DNA of 11,120 nt, from the NCBI GenBank assembly GCA_905211615.1, contig CAJMBB010000061.1, positions 1 to 11,120 of the forward strand. The letters run 5' to 3'. This DNA comes from an uncultured Collinsella sp. (GTDB lineage Bacteria; Actinomycetota; Coriobacteriia; Coriobacteriales; Coriobacteriaceae). A model generated the notes under the pieces. It did not search any database. It had not been told where the DNA came from and saw only the letters and a list, made by a program, of their open reading frames with translations. Of this stretch, positions 6,639-11,120 are shown piece by piece. Made by a program: the position numbers and the translations under genes. The first letter of the stretch is position 1. The number at the start of each line of letters is the position of its first letter.

Positions 6639-7883
6639 TTATTCGTGATCTTGGTAAATCTCACGCGGAGCAAGCTCCGAATGTTTGCGTTTTAAGGTCT
6701 TGGGGGCCTTGTACGTGTTGCTCTCGAAGTCGATGTACTCGGTCTGCTTGAGCAGGCGCTCAATCATCTCCTCGTGATCAAACAGTTCCCAGGCCTCATG
6801 CACGGCATCGAGTTTAGCGTGCGTCTCGGGACGGCGCGGCATAAACAGCGTGCAGCAGTCGGGAGCGGCCTCAGTCGAGATATCGAACGTACCGATCTCC
6901 TCGGCGCGCGCGATGATCTCCTGCTTGTCCGAACCGATGAGAGGACGGAACACGGGGATCTTCACGGCCTCGTTGACGGCCATGATGTTCTCAAGCGTTT
7001 GGGAGGCAACCTGTCCAAGCGATTCGCCCGTAACGATGGCCTTGGCACCCTCGATGTGTGCAATGCGCTCAGCAACCGAATACATAATGCGGCGATACAT
7101 GATCACGCGCAGGTTGCTGGGACAGGTGACCGAAATCTCACGCTGGCAGTCGCCAAACGGCACCACGTACAGGCGGCCGATCTGGACACCCGGCTCAAGC
7201 GCACGGATGATGTCCTGCACCAAATACTCACTCGTATCGGGCGTCTGCGGACGACCGGAGAAATGTACCGGCACGCACACCGCGCCGCGGCGCGCGAGCA
7301 TCCAGGTCGCCACCGGAGAATCGATACCCGAGGACAGCAGCGTCACGACCTTGCCGGCAGAACCCACCGGCAGACCGCCCACGCCGCGCTCGGAGCGTGC
7401 GTACACGTAAACGCTACCCTGGACCACCAGTACGTGCACCATCGCATCGGGGTCGTGCATTTGAACCTTTTTATCGGGGAAGGCCTCACACAGCACCTCG
7501 CCCACCTGACGATTGATATCGATCGAGGTGAGCTCAAAGTCAGTATTGGAGCGCTTGGCGTGCACCTTAAACGAATCGAAGGAACCAAACTCGCGCAGCG
7601 CCTTCACGGCGGCGGCGCAGTACTCCTGCGGGTCGCGGTTGGTGTGATACGCCAAAGACACACGGGCAACGCCGGGAACGGTGCGAATGACACGCGCCGC
7701 CTCGTCGGCCTGATGCTCGTTAAAGGTCACGAGGATATAACCGGAAATTCGAGACACGGCATTCACGGAAAAGGCGGCCAAGGCCGCCTTGATGTTATCC
7801 ATGAGGATATGCTCAAAATGTGCGCGGTTCTTACCCTTCAGTCCAACCTCGTGATAGTGGACCAGGCAGACGCGAGCCGCCAT
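6639..7883 (-). CDS. thiI: tRNA 4-thiouridine synthase / thiamine sulfurtransferase ThiI
   Basis: ThiI adenylates uridine-8 of tRNA and transfers sulfur to make 4-thiouridine; in many bacteria it also supplies sulfur to ThiS for the thiamine thiazole. The 414-residue product has the N-terminal ferredoxin-like and THUMP region (about 1-165) and a PP-loop ATP pyrophosphatase domain with TLLSSGIDSPVATW, where SSGIDS is at 184-189. VTGESLGQVASQT and FRPLIGSDKQEII follow, and a PDCCTLFMP motif has cysteines at 343-344. There is no C-terminal rhodanese domain; the length resembles the short Bacillus-type enzyme rather than the longer E. coli one. The short type is known to receive sulfur from a dedicated cysteine desulfurase, which is not in this window. 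The ATG follows the rpoZ TAA with no gap, suggesting coupling. A terminator follows. Confidence 0.95.
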   Translation of the reverse strand: MAARVCLVHYHEVGLKGKNRAHFEHILMDNIKAALAAFSVNAVSRISGYILVTFNEHQADEAARVIRTVPGVARVSLAYHTNRDPQEYCAAAVKALREFGSFDSFKVHAKRSNTDFELTSIDINRQVGEVLCEAFPDKKVQMHDPDAMVHVLVVQGSVYVYARSERGVGGLPVGSAGKVVTLLSSGIDSPVATWMLARRGAVCVPVHFSGRPQTPDTSEYLVQDIIRALEPGVQIGRLYVVPFGDCQREISVTCPSNLRVIMYRRIMYSVAERIAHIEGAKAIVTGESLGQVASQTLENIMAVNEAVKIPVFRPLIGSDKQEIIARAEEIGTFDISTEAAPDCCTLFMPRRPETHAKLDAVHEAWELFDHEEMIERLLKQTEYIDFESNTYKAPKTLKRKHSELAPREIYQDHE

Positions 7884-8165
7884 TTAGGCTTCAGCAACCT
7901 TGTGGCCGAGCGCCTTCTCGTAACGGGCCTCGTCGTAAGAGATGTCGCCGTCGACAATCTCATCCATAGCCATCGAGATGGTATCGGCACCGGATAGCCC
8001 GATGGTGATGTCATCGATGTCCTGGACGGCAAGCACGCGGTTGTGCTGGCCACGCAGCATGCTATTGATGTCGCAGGCGCGCTTGGAGGCAAGCGAAGCA
8101 AGCAGGAAGCGGTTGTGATCGGTCTTCTCCAGAAGATCGTCAATGCAAGGCTTTACAACGGACAC
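7884..8165 (-). CDS. rpoZ: RNA polymerase omega subunit
   Basis: Omega is the small RNA polymerase subunit that helps fold and assemble beta-prime. The 93-residue product opens SVVKPCIDDLLEKTDHNRFL and carries the family's core helix, with SKRACDINSMLRGQ around residues 27-40 corresponding to the conserved RARQIN motif. The position directly after gmk is the standard place for rpoZ in bacteria and supports the call, because omega sequences are short and divergent. The start is a GTG at 8163-8165, 5 nt after the gmk stop, with GAGG (overlapping the gmk TGA) placed 4 nt upstream of it. The tail is acidic then ends HKVAEA. The stop TAA touches the thiI ATG. Confidence 0.88.
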   Translation of the reverse strand: MSVVKPCIDDLLEKTDHNRFLLASLASKRACDINSMLRGQHNRVLAVQDIDDITIGLSGADTISMAMDEIVDGDISYDEARYEKALGHKVAEA

Positions 8166-8170
8166 GGACC

Positions 8171-8740
8171 TCAGATCCTTTCATGCATATCGAGAACGCG
8201 AACGAGCTCATCGGTCGCGCGGTCGAGATCGTCATTTACCACGACGTCGTCGTAGCGGTCGGCAAGGGCAAGCTCATCGGCGGCGTTTGCCATACGCAGC
8301 TCAATCGTCTCGGGCGTCTCGGTACCGCGACCGACTAGACGCTCGCGGAGCACCTCAAGCGAAGGCGGCTTGATAAAGATCAGCACGGCCTCGGGGAAAC
8401 GCTCCTTCACCTGCAGGGCACCCTGGACATCGATCTCCAGAATCAGAGACGCGCCCGAGGCGAGCTTGGACTGGACCTCGCTCACCAACGTGCCGTAGCA
8501 GTTACCGTGGACCTCGGCCCACTCAACAAACTCACCGTTTGCCACGCGGCGGTCGAACTCCTCGCGCGTCAGAAAAAAGTAGTTGACGCCGTCGACCTCA
8601 CCTTTGCGTGGTGCTCGCGTGGTAGCCGAAACCGTCAGGCCCAGGTTCGAGCGGCGCTCGCGCACACGAGTGACGAGCGTACCCTTGCCTGCGCCTGACG
8701 GTCCAGAAATCACAAAGAGCTTGGAATCCTGAGCGCTCAC
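8171..8740 (-). CDS. gmk: Guanylate kinase
   Basis: Guanylate kinase phosphorylates GMP to GDP with ATP, an essential step of cytosolic purine nucleotide metabolism. The 189-residue product has the P-loop GPSGAGKGT at 13-21, the GMP-binding region SATTRAPRKGEVDGVNY at 38-54, WAEVHGNCYGT around 74-84 and EIDVQGA at 102-108. The lid and late region has RLVGRGTET, also family-typical. The start is a GTG at 8738-8740 that directly abuts the TAA of mihF; the resulting N-terminus (MSAQDSKLFVISGPSG) is of normal length. Zero spacing suggests translation coupled to mIHF. rpoZ follows after 5 nt, the classic gmk-rpoZ pair. Confidence 0.97.
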   Translation of the reverse strand: MSAQDSKLFVISGPSGAGKGTLVTRVRERRSNLGLTVSATTRAPRKGEVDGVNYFFLTREEFDRRVANGEFVEWAEVHGNCYGTLVSEVQSKLASGASLILEIDVQGALQVKERFPEAVLIFIKPPSLEVLRERLVGRGTETPETIELRMANAADELALADRYDDVVVNDDLDRATDELVRVLDMHERI

Positions 8741-9049
8741 TTATTTGGTCAGCTGCTCGAGGAGCTGCTCGCGCTGACGGACGCCGAGGCCCTGGACGCG
8801 ACGGGTAGCGGAGATACCGAGCTCCTCCATGATCTTGGCGGCCTTGGCCTTGCCATAACCAGGGAGAGACTCGATGAGGGTGGAAACCTTCATGCGGGAA
8901 GCGATGGGGTCATCGGAGTTGAGCACGGACTCGAGGGACTTCTCGCCCTTCTTGATCTGCTCGCGAAGCTCAGCGCGGGCGTGACGTGCGGCAGCAGCCT
9001 TCTCAAGAGCCTGCTTGCGCTGCTCGTCGGTAAGCTGAGGGAGTGCCAT
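8741..9049 (-). CDS. mihF: Actinobacterial integration host factor (mIHF), nucleoid-associated protein
   Basis: mIHF is a small DNA-binding nucleoid protein found in Actinobacteria, unrelated in sequence to the IHF/HU family; it was first described as the host factor for mycobacteriophage L5 integration. The 102-residue product has a charged helical N-terminal half (ALPQLTDEQRKQALEKAAAA). A C-terminal DNA-binding region at about 62-89, LPGYGKAKAAKIMEELGIS followed by TRRVQGLG, is the helix-two-turn-helix signature of the family. The ATG at 9047-9049 has a perfect GGAGG 5 nt upstream; a TTG at 9061 was rejected because it overlaps that site. The context pyrF-mihF-gmk-rpoZ is the conserved actinobacterial order. 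A probable promoter lies at 9094-9102. Confidence 0.93.
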   Translation of the reverse strand: MALPQLTDEQRKQALEKAAAARHARAELREQIKKGEKSLESVLNSDDPIASRMKVSTLIESLPGYGKAKAAKIMEELGISATRRVQGLGVRQREQLLEQLTK

Positions 9050-9090
9050 TCGTACCTCCAAATAGTTGGGTTATATCTGATTCAATAATT

Positions 9091-9122
9091 GGCATTTTAG
9101 CACGTAGAACGTACAAAATGCC
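9091..9122. repeat. 32-bp imperfect dyad over the mihF -10 box
   Basis: GGCATTTT at 9091-9098 and its complement AAAATGCC at 9115-9122 flank inner ACGT repeats (9102-9105 and 9109-9112). One arm contains the predicted -10 hexamer, so a protein bound here would block or reshape the promoter. As RNA the arms could also form a hairpin at the end of a pyrF read-through transcript. Both roles are inference. Confidence 0.5.
9094..9102 (-). promoter_or_regulatory. Probable mihF operon promoter, extended -10 (TGCTAAAAT)
   Basis: TGC followed by TAAAAT on the minus strand forms an extended -10 element. The predicted start is near 9087, giving a leader of about 38 nt that contains the GGAGG of mihF. 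No TTGACA-like -35 lies at the right distance. The box is embedded in an inverted repeat (9091-9122). Confidence 0.6.
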
Positions 9123-9185
9123 CAATCGCGGGTCCATAGGTTAGACGATACCCGCAAAAAGTGCAATATACTGCGCCCAAAGTTA

Positions 9186-9243
9186 AGCCCCTGACCTGCG
9201 ATTCCACACAAAGGATGGGAAAGTTTACGCAGGCACAGGGGCT
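9186..9243. other. Long two-part hairpin between pyrF and mihF (terminator or small structured RNA)
   Basis: AGCCCCTG (9186-9193) plus CCTGCG (9195-9200) pair with CGCAGG (9228-9233) plus CAGGGGCT (9236-9243). That makes 14 pairs with a small 1x2 internal loop and a 27-nt apical loop. On the plus strand the stem is followed by ATTTTG, like a weak intrinsic terminator; on the minus strand by TTAACTTT. A plus-strand TATACT at 9167-9172 could be a -10 box, but no matching -35 is seen. It may end the pyrimidine operon or be a small RNA; I do not recognise it as a known riboswitch. Confidence 0.4.
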
Positions 9244-9288
9244 ATTTTGTGCTAATGAGACCCAAAAGTGGTGACTTAGGGGAATCTT

Positions 9289-10005
9289 TTACGCGACGTT
9301 TTCGACCAGCTCGGCGACGATGGCGTCAAAGGCAGCAACCGGATCGTCGGCACCGGTGATGGGACGGCCCACCACAATGTGGCTTGCGCCGCGCTCGATA
9401 GCCTGGGAAGGCGTCGCCACGCGAGACTGGTCACCAAGGGCGGCACCCACCGGACGCACACCCGGAGTCACGATCAGGGCATCGGGACCCAGCAGCTCAC
9501 GCATGTCGTGAGCCTCCATCGGCGAGCACACGATGCCATCGATGCCGTTAGCCTGAGCGAGCTTTGCCAGGCGGGCGGCCTCCTCGGCCACGGGCGACTC
9601 GACGCCGATCTCGCTCAAGGCATCCTGATTCATGCTCGTGAGCACGGTGATGGCGACAAGCTTTGCGCGGTCTTCGCGCGCCTCCTCGGCACCCTCGCGG
9701 CAGGCAGCGAGCATGGCGCCCGAACCCAAGCCGTGGACCGAAAGCAAGTCGGCACCGGCAAGCGAGGCCGAGCGAGCGGCACCGCGCACCTGATGCGGAA
9801 TGTCATGGAACTTAAGGTCGAGGAAGACCTTAAAGCCCAGGTCCTTGAACGTCTTGACGATCTCAGGACCCTCGGCGTAATAGAGCGTCATGCCAACCTT
9901 GAGCCAGGCGGCATGGCCCGAAAGCTCGTGGGCAAGCTCGAGCGCACGCTCACGGTCGCAGTCGAGAGCGACGATTACGCGGTCGCGGGCATCGGTCTCT
10001 AGCAT
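9289..10005 (-). CDS. pyrF: Orotidine 5'-phosphate decarboxylase (type 1)
   Basis: PyrF decarboxylates OMP to UMP, the last step of de novo pyrimidine synthesis in the cytosol. The 238-residue TIM-barrel product starts RDRVIVALDCDRERALEL, followed by LKVGMTLYY. The catalytic signature DLKFHDIPHQV is at 63-73, where the Asp-Lys-Asp set is intact (D63, K65, D68). Later motifs VTPGVRPVG and HIVVGRPITGADDP bind the phosphate. This is the short type 1 form, unlike the longer type 2 enzyme typical of mycobacteria. The ATG at 10003-10005 lies 7 nt inside the end of pyrD, so translation is probably coupled. The stop at 9289 is followed by a 239-bp regulatory gap. Confidence 0.97.
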   Translation of the reverse strand: MLETDARDRVIVALDCDRERALELAHELSGHAAWLKVGMTLYYAEGPEIVKTFKDLGFKVFLDLKFHDIPHQVRGAARSASLAGADLLSVHGLGSGAMLAACREGAEEAREDRAKLVAITVLTSMNQDALSEIGVESPVAEEAARLAKLAQANGIDGIVCSPMEAHDMRELLGPDALIVTPGVRPVGAALGDQSRVATPSQAIERGASHIVVGRPITGADDPVAAFDAIVAELVENVA

Positions 10006-10922
10006 TCGAAAGCACCTACCAGTTCGTTAATGTCCTTCACGCCCTGGGACTCGGCCCAGGCCTCGAGCTCGCGCGCAATCTTGAGCGAAGCGCACGGATC
10101 GACGAAGTTGGCCATGTCGACCGACACGCAGGTGGCGCCGGCCAGGATAAACTCGGCCGCATCCTCACCGGTCATGACACCGCCGACGCCGTTGATGGGG
10201 ATATCGACGGCCTGGGCGACCTCCCAGACCATGCGAACGGCGATGTGGTGGCACAGCGGGCCCGAAAGGCCGCCCTTGAGCTTGGCCACGCGGGACTTGC
10301 GGGTATGGACGTCGATGGCCATGCCCTGGATGGAGTTGATGACCGAAAGGCCGTCGGCGCCGGCAGCCTCGAGGGCCTTGGCGATCTCGGCGACGTTGAC
10401 CGGCGCCATCTTCACGAAAAGCGGCTTATCGGTCACCTTGCGGCAGGCAGCCATAACGGAAGAGGCGCCCTCGGGCGTGGAGCCCATGGCGGCACCGCCG
10501 GCGGCGATATTAGGGCAGCTCACGTTGATCTCGTAGCCGGCAGCCCAAGGGCACAGCTCAACATACATCTCGAGTGCGCGGACAAACTCGTCAACGGAGT
10601 GGCCGGCAACCTGACAGATGACCTGGCAGCCGTCCTTGGACAGCTGTTCGAGCCACGGACCGGACTCGCGGGCAAAGGCGGCCACGCCGGGGTTCTGAAG
10701 GCCCACGGAGTTGATCATACCGCCGGGAATCTCGGCCATGCGGGGCGCGGGGTTGCCGGGCCAGGGCTCGGCAGCGCAACCCTTGGTGGTGATGGCGCCC
10801 AGCTGGGAAACATCAAAGAAGTTCTGGAACTGCCAACCGTAGCCAAAGGTACCGGCTGCGGTGTTGATGGGGTTCTGCATCTTGACGCCGCCGAAATCGA
10901 CGGCCATGTTCACGGTACCCAC
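9999..10922 (-). CDS. pyrD: Dihydroorotate dehydrogenase, class 1B catalytic subunit
   Basis: The class 1B enzyme oxidises dihydroorotate to orotate with FMN and passes electrons through the PyrK subunit (FAD, [2Fe-2S]) to NAD+. The 307-residue product has NPINTAAGTFGYG near the N-terminus, NSVGLQNPG, and YEINVSCPNI with the catalytic cysteine (about residue 136) that marks class 1 enzymes. FMN-phosphate-binding stretches INGVGGV and FILAGATCVSV are also present. Pairing with pyrK confirms the 1B type. The start is uncertain: a GTG at 10920-10922 overlaps the pyrK TAG by one base and gives a family-like N-terminus (VGTVNMAVDFGGVKMQNP). A GTG at 10913 and an ATG at 10907 are alternatives. The 3' end overlaps pyrF by 7 nt. 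Confidence 0.95.
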   Translation of the reverse strand: MGTVNMAVDFGGVKMQNPINTAAGTFGYGWQFQNFFDVSQLGAITTKGCAAEPWPGNPAPRMAEIPGGMINSVGLQNPGVAAFARESGPWLEQLSKDGCQVICQVAGHSVDEFVRALEMYVELCPWAAGYEINVSCPNIAAGGAAMGSTPEGASSVMAACRKVTDKPLFVKMAPVNVAEIAKALEAAGADGLSVINSIQGMAIDVHTRKSRVAKLKGGLSGPLCHHIAVRMVWEVAQAVDIPINGVGGVMTGEDAAEFILAGATCVSVDMANFVDPCASLKIARELEAWAESQGVKDINELVGAFEC

Positions 10923-11120
10923 TAGAAGACCACCACCTTGGAAGCATCGAACACGGGGCCGCACATGCAAGCACCCTTCATACCGTCGACCGTTTCGACA
11001 TTGCAGGTGTTGCAGGCGCCAAAGCCACAGCTCATCATGCGCTCAAGCGACACCTCGCAGTACGCACCGGCCTCGGCGGCAGCGGCGGCGACTTTCTTCA
11101 TCATGACGGCGGGGCCGCAG
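10922..11120 (-). CDS. pyrK: Partial CDS, dihydroorotate dehydrogenase electron-transfer subunit (C-terminal end)
   Basis: The open frame enters from the window edge and ends at TAG 10922-10924, showing the last 65 residues. It begins with CGPAVMMKKVA, the end of the ferredoxin-reductase-like NAD/FAD module. CEVSLERMMSCGFGACNTC and a later GACMCGPVFDASKVV segment make up the C-terminal [2Fe-2S] domain. The cluster cysteines follow the C-x4-C-x2-C...C pattern of PyrK. One more cysteine occurs in the CMCGPVF segment, where relatives often have an acidic or polar residue. PyrK carries electrons from PyrD to NAD+. Overlap with pyrD by one base indicates an operon. The N-terminal FAD domain is outside the window. 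Confidence 0.93.
   Translation of the reverse strand, partial: CGPAVMMKKVAAAAAEAGAYCEVSLERMMSCGFGACNTCNVETVDGMKGACMCGPVFDASKVVVF

Noticed and set aside
6774..7997. 407-codon plus-strand frame opposite thiI and rpoZ
   Set aside because: It is antisense to two clearly recognised genes and crosses their junction; the product is His/Arg/Gly-rich with no domain.
9261..9281. Weak dyad CCC..AAGT..ACTT..GGG just after pyrF
   Set aside because: The pairing is interrupted and no T-run follows on the minus strand, so it is not supportable as the pyrF terminator.
9379..10002. 207-codon plus-strand frame opposite pyrF
   Set aside because: PyrF catalytic motifs on the minus strand explain the region.
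10245..10925. 226-codon plus-strand frame opposite pyrD
   Set aside because: Shadow of a well-supported class 1B PyrD; Gly/His-rich low-complexity translation.
1..11120. Possibility of a mobile, defence or biosynthetic system in the window
   Set aside because: All frames with recognisable content are conserved housekeeping or competence genes in typical order. No transposase, integrase, terminal repeats, CRISPR-like repeats or tRNA were found.

Overview
This window looks like an ordinary chromosomal segment from a moderately GC-rich Gram-positive bacterium of the Actinobacteria. The best guess is class Coriobacteriia, for example a Collinsella-like gut anaerobe. The lineage call is inference. 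It rests on an actinobacterial-type integration host factor (mIHF) directly upstream of gmk-rpoZ, combined with an NAD-dependent class 1B dihydroorotate dehydrogenase (pyrD with pyrK), which is the version common in anaerobes and Firmicutes.

Every gene I can support is on the minus strand, so transcription runs from high to low coordinates. In transcription order: the 3' end of pyrK, pyrD and pyrF (late de novo pyrimidine synthesis, overlapping genes); a 239-bp gap with several dyads and a promoter; mihF-gmk-rpoZ-thiI (nucleoid protein, guanylate kinase, RNA polymerase omega, tRNA 4-thiouridine/thiamine sulfur transfer), packed with 0-5 nt between genes and closed by a strong terminator at 6596-6628; a 213-bp gap; comEA-comEC (DNA uptake), joined by an ATGA overlap; holA (DNA polymerase III delta) with its own promoter; rpsT (ribosomal protein S20) with its own promoter, a structured leader and a terminator; lepA (elongation factor 4), possibly leaderless; and the first 19 codons of a gene that is probably hemW.

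Several start codons were moved inward from the longest open frame using ribosome binding sites, family N-termini and overlaps with neighbours (lepA, rpsT, holA, comEC, comEA, mihF, pyrD).

No mobile element, CRISPR array, tRNA, rRNA, phage gene or defence system is visible, and no gap between genes exceeds 300 bp. I found no convincing new gene system. The parts most worth a second look are non-coding: the long hairpin between pyrF and mihF, the dyad over the mihF -10 box, the rpsT leader, and a repeat/palindrome cluster upstream of comEA.
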